The notes below the pieces were generated by a model. That model was not told where the DNA came from, ran no database searches, and worked only from the letters and a program-made list of their open reading frames with translations. The position numbers and the translations under genes were made by a program. Source: Zerene cesonia (taxonomy: Eukaryota > Arthropoda > Insecta > Lepidoptera > Pieridae). Taken from it: a DNA stretch of 64,000 nucleotides. The stretch covers positions 682,001-746,000 of the forward strand of contig NW_024045133.1 of the NCBI RefSeq assembly GCF_012273895.1. Direction: 5' to 3'. Below are positions 7,788 through 18,808 of this stretch, piece by piece; within the stretch, counting starts at the first letter, position 1; each line of letters opens with the position of its first letter.

Positions 7788-8202
7788 GCCTTTTATAATT
7801 CATTCAAGAACAATATTATTCATCTATCCACAACAGAAAACTCAACTCGAGCGAGAATCATTCTTCATTTCGCTCGACTGTAGCCTTTGTCTAGGCTCGC
7901 GGAGTTTCTAGGTCGCACTACAATACCTAATCTGAGTCTAGATCTAAAGAGATTATATAGGATACAATGGGCTGACCTAGATGGCCAAGGTGCGACTTCT
8001 CGTCATATTTATGTAAAAATAATCGATGCAGGTAAAGCGAAGACGCCTTATAAAAATAAAATACGTGTCAACTGAGAAACAGTCATAAATCTGTACTTTA
8101 TTTCTCTAACGTGGGAATAAAAATAAAACTTTGTGTATTCGCCTAATGTGTAGCTCGAAAACAGGGGGGGGGGGAGTGATTCAATATTCATTATATGGTC
8201 AG

Positions 8203-8300
8203 TCTCCCCGTGACCACGCTCGCTGTAAAGTGTTCGAAACGTCGGGTTATTAATATAATGAATAAATCGCGTTTAAAAATATATTTTAATTTCTTAAAGA
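8203..8300 (-). mobile_element. Foldback element, partial copy
   Basis: It contains the loop GTAAAGTGTTCGAAACGTCG and AATAAATCGCGTTTAAAA without clear arms. It is preceded by a G9 run at 8163-8172. Confidence 0.6.
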
Positions 8301-8514
8301 AAATGTATGCTAATTGCTTGTTCCAATAGTAATACTTAAAGTGCTTTGGCAGAAATAGCCATAAAATAAGTAATATGTTAATAGTATATTTATAACTACA
8401 TGATAAAAAAAACTAAGTAGTCTTATTTGCTCTGATATCGAAAGAGGCACCAACAGAGACTCAACCTAGTGCACTTTCCATGACCTAATTAAAAGACCTA
8501 AAAAACCTAATTGT

Positions 8515-8632
8515 ATTGTCACCGATTCTTGATAAGTGGCCATAGTTTGAATGAAATCTATCCGTACAGAGTGGGTCAAAACCGAGTCCAAACGAGTGGG
8601 TTACATATAAAACTTACAGGCGAAGCTAATAA
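8515..8632 (-). repeat. Repeat I, partial
   Basis: Complement of the family text (GTCACCGATTCTTGATAAG, GAAGCTAATAAAAGC). It directly abuts the split tRNA-cored element. Confidence 0.65.
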
Positions 8633-8637
8633 AAGCA

Positions 8638-8964
8638 TTTAATTTTTAGTTTTATAGCATTGAAATCTACTATATAAAAATAAGTCGGGTTTTCCTTCCT
8701 GACGCTATAACTCCAGAACGCACGAACCGATTTCCACGGTTTTGCATTCGTTGGAAAGGTCTCAGGCTCTGTGAGGTTTATAGCAAAGAAAATTCAGGAA
8801 AAATTTCAGCAGAAAAGCAGGAAAAACGAAATCATTTATTTGGTGGCGAAACGGAGTTTGCCGGGTTTGCTAGTGCTTTATAAATGAGAAATTCTGAAAG
8901 AATAGAAAAAATTTGATCACGAGGCAGGATTCGAACCTGCGTTTCTTGCCTAACCGTAGCAATA
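8638..8964 (-). mobile_element. tRNA-cored element, half copy split by a nested Helitron
   Basis: The outer arm AATTTTTAGTTTTATAGCAT, TGAAA is interrupted at 8666 by a 208-bp Helitron and resumes at 8874 with TGCTTTATAAATGAGAAATT. The tRNA core then runs only as far as the anticodon arm before stopping at 8964. Confidence 0.75.
8666..8873 (+). mobile_element. Helitron family G, nested, with exact ends
   Basis: It begins TCTACTATATAAAAATAAG and ends GCCGGGTTTGCTAG. Removing it restores the interrupted arm (TGAAA + TGCTTTATAAATG), showing insertion between A and T without duplication, the Helitron signature. It contains the shared core GAACCGATTTCCACGG. Confidence 0.85.
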
Positions 8965-8965
8965 A

Positions 8966-9775
8966 AAGCATATTAAAAAGTGAGCATTTATAATAATTTT
9001 ATTTATGTCAGTTGTACAGTACTGTATTGTAAAAGCAATTGCTTTCTCTATTGATATGACATAGCTAGAAAAAAATGTACAGTCAGCAAAAATCATACAA
9101 TCAAGTGTCAATTATGTATAAATGTAATTCAAGCAAACATATAAAAAGCACTTTCTATAAAAAATACACATTTGATCATATTAAAACGAGTAGTTATTTC
9201 AAAAAGTATTGTTGTGACATTGTTAAAGGGCTTCACTTGCTGACCGTACACTACCTGGAAGAGCTAGATAGCAGCTATATGGTAGAAAAATTATAATTAA
9301 CTTGTATTTTATAGCCAACTTGTGCGATATGAAATCAGTGTCTGTTTTCTGCGTGCATGTGTATTGATTGTTACTTCTTTCGTAACATTTTAACTCACAC
9401 ATACGCAGCTGTATGCCAGCGTTATTGAGATTTCGTCTTTACCGAGTGTTAAAGGATAATTTTTAAAGCCCGGCGGGAGGGGAATTAATCAGCTAATATA
9501 TTACAGTACTTAGGAAATATTTACACAAAAAACGAAAGAATAAAGCAGATTCTAGCGGCTGGTCTCAGTGGAAACAGCTCTGCGCATTACGCCGTTGGCA
9601 CCCAACTCCTACGTGTGCTTATGACAGGATCACTTCTTATACAGGTCTAATTGAATTAATAAATGTTATCAAATTTCAAAAGCATCCGTTAATGTATACG
9701 TATCTATATAAATTAGATTAACATATCCGTAATCTATGCTAACAATATAGACCAGAAGAGTTTGATTTTATAATA
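8966..9775. other. orb2 intron, no element recognised
   Basis: AT-rich, apparently unique. A 73-codon open frame at 9075-9296 has no recognisable similarity and typical AT-rich composition. Confidence 0.5.
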
Positions 9776-9997
9776 TCCTACTAGTCCTACTATCCTACTA
9801 ATATTATAAATGTGAAACTTTGTAAGGATGCGTGTGTTTTTTTTGCCCTTTCACGCAAAAACTACAGAACCGATTGCAATGAAATTCGGTACGTAGACAA
9901 GCTGGACAACTGGAATAATATATAGGCAACATTTTATCCCGATTGTCCTACGGGACACGGACTCGCGTGGGTGGGTGAGACCGCGGCGCGCAGCTAG
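9776..9997 (+). mobile_element. Helitron family A with repeated 5-prime end
   Basis: TCCTACT occurs three times in the first 25 bp before the usual AATATTATAAATGTG. It ends GGCGCGCAGCTAG. Confidence 0.82.
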
Positions 9998-10218
9998 TGG
10001 TAAATAAATATTGCACAATTCGCTAGTTTTATATAGTATAGCGGAAGGGCATACATCGGGCGCGCCCCGCCAATTGAGTCATTACCCTAACTCAATGATT
10101 AGCCACTTGCGCGCAATGACAAGCGCCGAGTTACATTTGCCATGTGATGTTCAAAACAGATTGTACACCAGGTGATTAAGACAGGGGCATGTTATATAGC
10201 ATTCAAAAATAAGGTCAT

Positions 10219-10450
10219 CAAAGCACTTTTATTAGCTTCACCTGTATGTTTGTATGTAACCGACTCCTAGACGTAATTTCGACCCACTTTTTACGGACGG
10301 ATTTAATTCAAACTTTGTACGCTTATCAAGGATCGGTGACGATGCAATATGTTTCATGAGTTAGAATAAGATATCATTACTCTGATTAGAATCGCCAGGT
10401 TAAAGTGAGTTACCAACGTATACCCTGAATGTGCGCAAGTGGGACAATTT
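10219..10450 (+). repeat. Repeat I
   Basis: Runs from CTTTTATTAGCTTCACCTG through AAGGATCGGTGACGATGCAA to GCGCAAGTGGGACAATTTAG. No open frame, tail or terminal repeat identifies its class. Confidence 0.7.
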
Positions 10451-10534
10451 AGTTGTTAAAAGTGTGGTTTATCAGATTTTTAAACCATATTTTAAACAAT
10501 GTTTTCAAGAGGTTAATAAGCGACTTTATATTAC

Positions 10535-10700
10535 ACTAGCGGTCTGCCCCGGCTTCGCTCTTGGTACATATATAGCCTATAGCCTTCCTCAATAAATGGA
10601 CTATCTAACACCGAAATAATTTTTCAAATCGGACCAGTAGTTCCTGAGATTAGTGTGTTCAAACAAACAAACAAACTCTTCAGCTTTAATATAGTATAGA
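10535..10700 (-). mobile_element. Helitron family B
   Basis: Starts CTAGCGGTCTGCCCCGG, contains TTTTTCAAATCGGACCAGTA and ends at AATATAGTATAGA. Confidence 0.83.
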
Positions 10701-10994
10701 TAATAATATTAGTATAGATTTAAATTGTGTAGTCAAACGCCCCCAAATCAGCAAAAACATGTCAGAATCTTAAACTAAGGTCACTTTTTCGCTTTCATTC
10801 GCCTTTCTTACCTTGCCCAGGAAATTAGGTACCTATATGTTAGCGGAATATAAGAATAAAATATGCTGGGTACATATTAATCATTTACTAAAGTAAAGCA
10901 GTTGAGATTTTTGAGAAAAAAAAAAGATGCTTAAGGGCAGAGAAAGCTGCCCGTGTCAACACACAACAGTCAAGCAGTAAGCGCACATACGCAC

Positions 10995-11123
10995 CTTCAT
11001 CAATGTCGGGCGGCAGACCGCCCACAAACACCTTCCGGCTGAACCGCTCGCCGTGCTCCGAGCCGGCCGACACGGGCGACGAACGCGCCGGCGAGCCGAG
11101 CGCGCTCACGCACATGGACAGCC
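10995..11123 (-). CDS. orb2: orb2 exon: linker and RNP2 of RRM1
   Basis: The 129-nt exon (phase 1 in and out) is bounded by CTACCGTTTCAG and GTGCGTATGT. A Ser/Ala-rich linker (SALGSPARSSPVSAGSEH) leads into GERFSRKVFVGGLPPDIDE, the diagnostic CPEB2-4 start of RRM1 with RNP2 strand VFVGGL. The split codon at the end completes an Asp with the next exon, giving IDEDEIT as in vertebrates. Confidence 0.96.
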
Positions 11124-11154
11124 CTGAAACGGTAGTCGGGCACTTTTGTACTTG

Positions 11155-11442
11155 CTAGTCGAGCACGCTTCGGCACGATTTGGGCCAGCTCGCAATGGAT
11201 AAGTGCCACACCCCCACAGATGACCAGCGTGATATAGCATACTGCTGTGCTTTGTTCGGTCTATATACTTTTCTTAGCTCTTCCCAGTCCTTTCCTAATC
11301 TCTTTACAATTTTAAGTCGGCAATCCATTCGAAGAGGCGTAAGGTCTGTAATCGAATTTACGCCTCTCCAAATGTCCATGTGCGTAGTGGTAGCGCTTAC
11401 CATCAGGCGACCCACCATTGCCATTGCCGTATGACATAAAAA
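11155..11442 (+). mobile_element. SINE-D (CGACTT subfamily) in the intron between orb2 exons
   Basis: Head GTCGAGCACGCTTCGGCAC to tail GCCGTATGACATAAAAAA. It lies 32 bp from the exon at 10995-11123, inside its acceptor-side intron. Confidence 0.83.
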
Positions 11443-11454
11443 ACCAATCGAACG

Positions 11455-11488
11455 GGATCAATCAATCGATTGATCGATCGATCGATTA
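11455..11488. repeat. ATCGATCG palindromic run
   Basis: CAATCGATTGATCGATCGAT is a short self-complementary tract of GATC units. Confidence 0.75.
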
Positions 11489-11922
11489 TTGTAAGGTGTT
11501 ACATTAATTATAATTAAATGAATAATAATTCAATTCGATCCAATTAACTGGATCATTTAAATAAAGTTATCTATTCGACCCGCAAGCGACTTGTATGCAA
11601 TGGAATTAATTGCAGTTTAGCCAATTTGGGTTTCAAGCATTTAAATATATTATAAACATATATATATAGGTATATGAGACAATGGAAATTTTAATAATGT
11701 TTGCATTAATCATGTTTTTTGTATGACAGAGAAAGTAAACCAAGTGGCCTACCTGATGTTAAATAATTACCAGCACCCATAAACCCTAATAAGACCTGTG
11801 GTCTAACATGGCCATGGCTCTGTTTTTTGCCGGCCCTTTAGCGACGTAAACGCTCGCTTCTTTGCACATAATTATTACATCATTAATTGCATCTCCAAAT
11901 TGAAACCATTGCCTAGACATAC

Positions 11923-12042
11923 CTGCAGCACTGAGCCTCGACACCACATCTTGCGTCTGGTCGGTGGGGCCAGACGGCGAGCCAGCGCCGGCCGCGCTCG
12001 CCACGCTCGCCTCCTCCACGCCGGGGAAGAACGGCGACTTGC
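11923..12042 (-). CDS. orb2: orb2 exon: regulatory linker upstream of RRM1
   Basis: The 120-nt exon (phase 1 in and out) is bounded by CTTCTCTTGCAG and GTATGTCTAG. It encodes KSPFFPGVEEASVASAAG, then a Gly/Ser/Pro/Thr segment ending DVVSRLSAAG. KSPFFP corresponds to the RSSLFP segment that precedes RRM1 in vertebrate CPEB4. All four upstream candidate exons that could join here (35.2 kb, and the putative first exons at 15.4 and 25.8 kb) leave the one base it needs. Confidence 0.88.
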
Positions 12043-13020
12043 CTGCAAGAGAAGTTAATTATAAATAAGGTGATAGAAAAACACGTGGGCAATCTTTGCG
12101 TGATATAGATGTGCGCGTGGGCAGATTCTGTCCAATAGTGTGATGTGTGGGTAAATTGTCCTATAGTGCCTTTGAACTTTTTGCCCAATAAAACAATGCT
12201 TGGGACAAAAATGCCTGCAATGCAACTAATACAGCTGGGCAAGTACCATGAGGCAATAGACAACTCTTAAGCGACGTAGAAATACATGCGGGTAGTATTT
12301 CCCGACACGAAAGTGTGATTAAAAATAACACCGCATGGTACATCCGGTCAGTAAGTACCGATGCCATCCAAGCGGAATATATACAGGCCAAATGAAGGTG
12401 TTATGGCACCTTAATATTATCTGTTTAAATGTAAAATTTTACGTTAATAGCATTAAATTGGGTGTAAAATTTTTAAACAAACATTGCAACTTTAACGCGT
12501 TTAAAATCCGGTCATAAAACGCATAGTGCACGTGATTTATTATTTTATGAAAAAAATTAACAAACCATCAAATTGTCAGAAATAAACAAAATAAAAAAAG
12601 ACTCGTTGTTGCGACATAAAACAAACAAACAAACACTTTCGCATTCATCTTATTTCTAGTTCACGTGACCATTTTGATAAATTAAATAAATCTATTTATT
12701 TATTTGAAGGTTTACTCAATAGGTTAATTCAATATCAATCTATCAAAATCTACATTTCTATTGTTCTATCATTATCTTGGTCCTAGATCTAAACGGAGCT
12801 TTATACGGCAGATTTCAGCCCACTTTTCGGCCTGTCTATTGGAAGCGTCTAAACACATTGTATTCGCTTCGCAAAGACGAAACGAATCCGATTAAAACAT
12901 AATATACTAATGCGCGACAGGAGTCAACGACACAAGTTGGATGGCTGCCAATCGGCAAATGTCACCGATGCTATGCTGGACCAGCCCCGCATGGGTAATA
13001 TACCCAATCTTCATCAGTAC
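12043..13020. other. orb2 intron, no element recognised
   Basis: AT-rich with a few TATT/TAAAT runs; nothing assignable. Confidence 0.5.
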
Positions 13021-13038
13021 CCATATGATATATATAAA

Positions 13039-13365
13039 TCTATATATATATATATATATAAAAATGAAACCCGTTTTCCTTGGTCACGGCATCACGCGTG
13101 AATGGGTGGACCGATTTCACTAATTCTTTTTTTGTTGTATTTGTTATTATTAGGAGAAGATTCTTACGGAAACAAAAAAATATTAAGAAAATCGCACAGA
13201 AATATTGAAAAATGTACATTTAATTTTGCATATTTTAAAAAACGCGAGTAACAAATGTCAATGTCATTCACAGCCATAGATTATATTTATATAAGGAGTT
13301 GAAATAGGGAGATGAAAGCGATATAGCCGAATACCACGCGTGCGAAGCCGCGGGCGGAAAGCTAG
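13039..13365 (+). mobile_element. Helitron family J
   Basis: Begins TCTATATATATATATATAT, continues AAATGAAACCCGTTTTCC with a GGACCGATTTCAC core and ends GGGCGGAAAGCTAG. The next Helitron begins at the following base. Confidence 0.78.
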
Positions 13366-13585
13366 TCTATGTACGTATATGGTGGTGTTAGTTACACTAT
13401 TTATAACTCAAGAACGCGTTAGCCGATTTGGCTGAAAATCTGTGCAGAGGTGGTAGCTTAGAACCAGGAGAGGGACATAGGAAAGTTTTTATCCCGGAAA
13501 TCCCACGGAAACGTGAATATGCGAGGAAAGCCTCGGGCCTATCTTACCTGCGACTACGCGGACAAAGCCGCATGCGGAAAGCTAC
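13366..13585 (+). mobile_element. Helitron family C, abutting family J
   Basis: Begins TCTATGTACGTATATGGTGG, contains TTAGCCGATTTGGCTGAAAA and ends GCGGAAAGCTAC (CTAG decayed to CTAC). Confidence 0.78.
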
Positions 13586-13769
13586 TCTGTTTATGATAAT
13601 AAAATCGCCGCATTTTACTATGTTTATATGAATGTACACACGGTACAAGTAGGTAGCAAAAAACATTTTTTACAATTCTCGTCCGTCCGTCTGTTTGTAC
13701 CGGCTAATCTCTGGAACGGCTGGACCAATTGTCAAGGGACACTCAATGGTAGACAGCTGATGTACTTTT

Positions 13770-13915
13770 TTGTTTTAAAAGAGCAACTACAGTGTTTCTT
13801 CCCGGCTCTCCTCTGTAGAAACTACTTTCCGAACCAGCGGTAAATCTTAAAAATTACGATTCAAAAGTGCTTCTATAAGAAGCCTTATTGAATAATAAAT
13901 GTTCGAGTTGTAAGT
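13770..13915 (+). mobile_element. LINE-1 3-prime end
   Basis: GGCTCTCCTCTGTAGAAAC, CAAAAGTGCTTCTATAAGAA and AATAATAAATGTTCGAGTT. The TGAGTT-type tail units seen in other copies are eroded. Confidence 0.65.
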
Positions 13916-14186
13916 TATTATTCTATTATGTCCACAATAACATTGGGATTTCTTGGAAAAATCTCGTCAGCGCGAGTGAAACCGCGGGACGCAGGTACGG
14001 GCCGCAGGACGCTTGTAATATCATAAAGTTGGATATATATTTTTAGTTGATCTCAGAAACCGCTGTTTCAAAAAAAATAAATTTTGGGTTGGATAGACCA
14101 TTTATCGAGGATGGTTATGTAACATCCTGCCGATCAATGAGACCGGTGCAGCAAAGAAAAACGTTGCAAACGCAAAGTTGCATGGG

Positions 14187-14217
14187 CCATGCCCCCTTGT
14201 GGGGTATGGGGCAGATG
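14187..14217 (-). mobile_element. SINE-B 3-prime fragment
   Basis: CCCTTGTGGGGTATGGGGC, matching the 3-prime end of SINE-B, and nothing more. Confidence 0.55.
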
Positions 14218-14269
14218 AAATTGACACATGCGCTAGTGCTAGTCAAACTTCCTTCAAAAACATGACCTA

Positions 14270-14661
14270 CTAGCTGCGCCCCGCGGTTTCACCCGCCTCA
14301 AGTCCGTATCCCGTAGGAATGTCGGGATAAAAAGTTGACTATATTTAGAAATTAAAAACTTTTTAACGGATTTTAAACGCGATTTATTCATCATGTTATT
14401 AACCCGACGTTTCGAACACTTTACAGCGAGCGTGGTCACGTCTCCCCGTTAAAAAGTTTTTAATTTCTAAATGTATAATACTCGCGTAAAACCAAACAAG
14501 ACAATACTAAGTTGACTACATGTTATTCCAGTTGTCCAGCTGTCTACGTACCAAATTTCATTGCAATCGGTTCAGTAGTCTTGGCGTGAAAGAGCAATAA
14601 ACACACACACACAGACACACACACATCTTTACAAACTTTCGCGTTTATAATATTAGTAGGA
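14270..14661 (-). mobile_element. Helitron family A split by a foldback element
   Basis: It opens CTAGCTGCGCCCCGCGG, is interrupted after AAGTTGACTA at 14341, resumes at 14509, and ends TATAATATTAGTAGGA. Confidence 0.85.
14342..14508 (+). mobile_element. Foldback element with 10-bp target duplication
   Basis: The 167-bp insert is flanked by AAGTTGACTA at 14332-14341 and 14509-14518. Arms TTAGAAATTAAAAACTTTTT and AAAAAGTTTTTAATTTCTAA enclose a loop with CCCGACGTTTCGAACACTTT; a one-sided tail ATGTATAATACTCGCGT follows. Confidence 0.85.
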
Positions 14662-15362
14662 TATAGTAGGAAGGATTATAGAGGACAAACAAAAACCATA
14701 CTTAAACAAAGGAGGTTATATATATTCGACAATTTCTAAAAGAAACGCAAAAAGCTTAACACCTGTAGACGTTATTAACTAACCAATGTTTTGACACGAA
14801 TTATTTATTATCTGTATCTTTAAATTTTCACTAATAGTTCAATGACCTAGAACCCCAGGTCAGTGTCCTTTTAGGGTCAATATTTCATAAACAATTTCAA
14901 AGTATTAATTAGTTATTAAATAAAATTGAGTTTGTATGCGTCAATTAAAACAAAAAAAAAACATTTTTAAATACAAATTATGATCAAACAAAGAAGAAGG
15001 TTCGTGAACTCGAGTTCTAGGTGGCTATGAAAATTTCATATTAAATTCTAACATGACATTAAGATAATATGTTAAAGAACCTATATAAATATATTGTTTT
15101 AATATAATATTAAGTTATGTTATATTATTTACTATCTTTACATTATCATTCACACGTGTTTTTAGCTATTTATGCGTTGCTAGGCAACACGTAAATTTCA
15201 ACTAAATAGTTATACATAAAAAATATATAGATTAGCTTTATGTTCCATAATCTTATATTCTTTAAATAGATTAATTTTTGTAGAAATGTATTTTTGAACT
15301 TACGTACAGTTTGGTTTCATATTATTAAGTATACTGAAAAATTATTTTAAAAATATACTCAC
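14662..15362. other. orb2 intron, AT-rich
   Basis: No repeat seen. The one notable site is the X-box-like word at 15176-15188. Confidence 0.5.
15176..15188. promoter_or_regulatory. X-box-like RFX site
   Basis: GTTGCTAGGCAAC fits the RFX consensus RYYNYY-N(1-3)-RRNRAC and is a perfect palindrome. It lies 175 bp beyond the donor of the putative first exon at 15363-15429. Confidence 0.5.
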
Positions 15363-15429
15363 TCTTTCTATACGGGAATCTCGGACCACGAATAAACGGC
15401 GTAATTAAAGGAATCGTGTGCACGGACAT
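15363..15429 (-). CDS. orb2: Putative alternative first coding exon of orb2 (22 residues)
   Basis: On the minus strand an ATG opens 22 codons (MSVHTIPLITPFIRGPRF, PYRK) and ends in A|GTGAGT, a strong donor, with one base left over. That is exactly the phase needed by the exon at 12042-11923, giving an AGC Ser codon at the junction. Upstream (15430-15760) is a CpG-containing stretch with CGCGCGCG, unusual in this AT-rich DNA and compatible with a promoter. It would give a short isoform lacking the 35.2 and 54.6 kb exons, similar in logic to the short Orb2A isoform of Drosophila. There is no homology support for the peptide; this is inference from signal and phase. Confidence 0.5.
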
Positions 15430-16200
15430 AATTTTTTAACTTAAAAAAATCGTAAAAATACAGAAAAAATGTCACAGACACAAGCACCCCTCGTAGACGA
15501 AAACGCGTAATGAAAAAATTGACGCGCGCGTTCGAAACTCGAATGCAGTTTAATTTTTTTTATTTTCTTTTTATTTTTTTATTCCAGCGGCCAGTTTCAA
15601 AAAAATACCGTTATTAAAAACGAAACATAAAATAACTAACGCGCAACGTGCAGTGACGGTATATCGTTTCCCGAAAACTGAAATTGGGGAACGATGTCTC
15701 AACTCGCTTACAGAAATAACTTTGAAAGATTCGTGTGATTTATTTAGTCCAAGTTTTTTTTACGCTGAAGCGTAGAACATAGCTGTATTGTGACAGAAAT
15801 AAACAACAAGCTAATGAGATTTTAAGCGATATTTTATAATACATAATTGTCGATGGAAAGCCGATAGTGATCTATGTGTTTTCTAATAAATATTTGAATA
15901 GTGTTAGTTATTACGTTTGTAGTATAAAAAATATTTGTGTTTTCCCTGCTTTTTTCGATGTTATCTTGTATGTTAAAACTTGCCGCTTATTATCATAAAA
16001 TATTAAAGATTTTATTATTAAGAGAAAAGCAAACCTCTCTATAGTTAAAAACCATTTCATTAACTTTTTTCGTTTTTCAGAAAATTCTACATAACATAAC
16101 CTACTTAATTCCAAACTATAAACCAGTTACTGTTTCTATAACGAAATACCTCCTCAAAATTGAAATAAATATTTTATTGCTAGGTTGGAGGCCCGTATCC
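15430..16200. other. Possible promoter region of the 15.4 kb first exon
   Basis: Unique DNA; 15480-15700 is richer in CpG (ACGCGCGCGTTCG, AACGCGCAACG) than its surroundings. No clear TATA box or initiator was recognised. Confidence 0.35.
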
Positions 16201-16224
16201 TTTTCCTCACCCTCTCCAGTCGTT

Positions 16225-16343
16225 TCCTTTAATCCGATCCGATAAGACCGCCCATTGTACTTTAGATGTAAGTTTTATTTGTCTCCTTTCTTTTTCTTTA
16301 ATGTAAATTAGGTGCAATAAAGAATAAATAAATAAATATGATA
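16225..16343 (+). mobile_element. LINE-2 3-prime end
   Basis: CCGATAAGACCGCCCATTG followed by AGGTGCAATAAAGAATAAAT and AAAT tail units, as in the copies at 36.4 and 42.6 kb. Confidence 0.65.
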
Positions 16344-17080
16344 AAAACAAATATTTTTTTTTAACCAAATAACTAAGTACACTTGCCAACTGTCTCCCGG
16401 TCTATAACAATACCATTGACAACAGCTCAGATAAGAAAGCTTCTTAAATGAACTTCTATATTTAAAACAATATACTTAAAATCAAATAACACAATAAATA
16501 CTCTTGCCAACTGGCTCTCGGTCTATAAATCCTTGACTGCAGGTCGGATAACGTATTGCGCCAATGTCGTTGCGGCATCGTGTCGTAATCGGATGAGCTG
16601 CGGTCAAGCGTGTGTTGGTTGTTAATTAGTTGATTTGTTTGATCGGTGTTTCGTCTCTTTCGCTCTTGTAGTGTGTGAGAGGGAGAAAGAGACAGAGAGA
16701 CAATTATGGAAAACTTGATTGATAAAGAGTTACGCTTTCATTTTTTATTTCAATAGTTTTTCGCGACAAAAACAATTTATCTCTTTCTTTATCTAAAATT
16801 AAAAATTCATCGAAATCGCATTATCGGTTTCACTCTAATAACATTACACACTCATTAAATCATAGAATATTATATTTTCTCATAAATACTGTTTATTTAA
16901 AACATCCTGACATTTCGCTACACTTTACTAATAATAACCTCTCACTCTACATCTAATGAAATTACATAAGAGTGAAAGAGACAAAAGAACAATAAACAAT
17001 ATCAGATTGTTTAATCTGTATGAAGCAGTGCATTGGAAACGTAATTATTAATTCAAAAGCATTCTAAATTCGTAATTTTT
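16344..17080. other. orb2 intron, no element recognised
   Basis: AT-rich, unique; a purine run GTGAGAGGGAGAAAGAGAC at 16674. Confidence 0.45.
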
Positions 17081-17425
17081 AATGACAAATGTCAATGTAA
17101 AAAAGCAGTGGTGGCTCAGTGGTGAGAACCTCGGACTTCAAAATCGATAAGTCGGGGTTCGAGACCGGGCGGAGCGTGCAGGAAATACATTGATTTTTCA
17201 ATTTATCTGCACATGTGAACAACATCACCACTGTTTAAAACGGTGAAGGAAAACATCGTGAGAAAACCGGCATGTCCGAGAATCAAAAGTTCGACGTCAT
17301 GTGACATCTGCCAACCCGCACTTGGCCAGCGTATTACAGCGATTATGGCCTGAACCCTCATGTGTCCCAGCAGTGGGAACATATATGGGCTGATGATGAT
17401 GATGATGATGAATGACAAATGTCAA
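17081..17425 (+). mobile_element. SINE-C, full length with 15-bp target duplication
   Basis: Element 17096-17410 between AATGACAAATGTCAA repeats. A box TGGCTCAGTGG and B box GGTTCGAGACC are intact; the tail is (GATGAT)n. Confidence 0.9.
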
Positions 17426-17531
17426 AGTTGCCATCATCAGCCGATATTATAACGAATTAACCCCATTTTATCTCATCGCTACATAAAAAACTAGCTAAAA
17501 TAGACGAGGGCAACCCTGCTTTTGCTTATAG

Positions 17532-17750
17532 CTAGCATACCCGGCCACACGTTGCTGTGGCTATGTAATAATTAAAAATATTAAAATTATAATTTATCGG
17601 GATAATTAATCGAAATAAAAACTATCCTATATCTTAAGGTGGACCAAATTACATCATATAAAATGCCAAATTTCATCAAAATCGGTTGAGTTGGTGAAGT
17701 GTTCATTGGGAACATACATCATGACACTGGATTTTTATATATTAAGATCT
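17532..17750 (-). mobile_element. Helitron family K
   Basis: Starts CTAGCATACCCGGCC, contains CAAATTTCATCAAAATCGGT and ends near ATTTTTATATATTAAGA. The core is the shared Helitron word in complement. Confidence 0.6.
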
Positions 17751-17898
17751 ATGATACTGGCTATTATGATATTAGATACTGGCTATCCATGAATTTATTC
17801 GTGAGATCTGGTTCCTCCTTTACAGGTCTCCTATGCTTTGTTGTCTGGAAGAGGTCGCCTTTAAACGATAAGACCGCCTTCTGGACTCTTTTTTCATA

Positions 17899-18397
17899 TC
17901 TATACTAATATAATAAAACTGAAGAGTTTGTTTTTTTGAACGCACTAATTACTGTGGTACTTTTATTGTGGGAGTCGAGCACGCTTCAGCACGAATTGGG
18001 CCAGCTCGCACCGGGGAAGTACCACAACCCCACAGAAAACCGGCGTGAAATAATAGCTTGCTATTGTGTTTCGTACGGTGAGTGGGGGAGCCGGAGGCCC
18101 GTTTCCTTTTCCTCACCCGCCCCAGTCCATTCCATCTTTCCAGTCGTTAATCCATTCCTTTTCCCTTAGCCCAAAAAAGCGGGCAGCGCATTCGCAGAGG
18201 CCCTACCTTTGCGAATGTTCATGGGCGGTGGTGATCGCTTACCATCAGGCGAACCACCTGCTCAGTTGCCCGCTATGACATAAAAAAAAAAAAACTAATC
18301 TCTGAAACTACTAGTCCGATTTGAAAAACTCTTTTAGTGTTAGATAGCCCATTTATTGAGGAAGACTATATAAGGCTAAGTCGGGGCGGACCGCTAG
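17899..18397 (+). mobile_element. Helitron family B split by SINE-D
   Basis: Begins TCTATACTAATATAATAAAA and ends GGGCGGACCGCTAG. The SINE (17950-18293) interrupts the GCACTAATCTC segment. Confidence 0.85.
17950..18293 (+). mobile_element. SINE-D nested in Helitron B
   Basis: Bounded by ACTAAT duplications (17944-17949, 18294-18299) and ending in a long A-tail, which shows that SINE-D is a retroposon whose 3-prime end is the CATAAAA side. Confidence 0.87.
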
Positions 18398-18619
18398 TGC
18401 TATATATGTACCCCGGGAGGAACCGGAGCGAACAGCTATATACAAAATCAGGGCTGCCACCACAAAAACATAGATTATATGGATTGGATCTAGTGTTTCC
18501 ACTACACGTCCTCGTGTCTAACAACACAGGATGCGTCTCATTACTACTGGCCTCAACACAACGACTATTTCGACACGTTTGTTTAAATGGAGTGTACAGT
18601 TCCGACAGGCCTGACGCTC

Positions 18620-18808
18620 AGCTTACCGGAGGCCCGTTTCCCTTTCCTCACCCTTTCCAGTCCTTATCCAGTAGCCAGTTCTTTCCTTATCCCATTCGCC
18701 TTAAAGGTGGGTTCATTCAGGCATTACCGCTGCGAATGTTCGTGGGCGGTGGTAATCGCTTACCATCAGGCGATCCACTAGCTCTGTCGACCGACACATA
18801 AAAAGAGA
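18620..18808 (+). mobile_element. SINE-D lacking its head
   Basis: Starts at GGAGGCCCGTTTCCCTTTCC and runs to CGACACATAAAAAG. Typical 5-prime truncation. Confidence 0.75.

Noticed and set aside
7887..8075. 62-codon frame in an orb2 intron
   Set aside because: No similarity recognised; start is a non-ATG codon and the region has no splice signals in phase with orb2.
17105..17412. CRISPR-like direct repeats
   Set aside because: Recurrent units are dispersed SINEs and Helitrons in a eukaryotic genome; there are no regularly spaced repeats.
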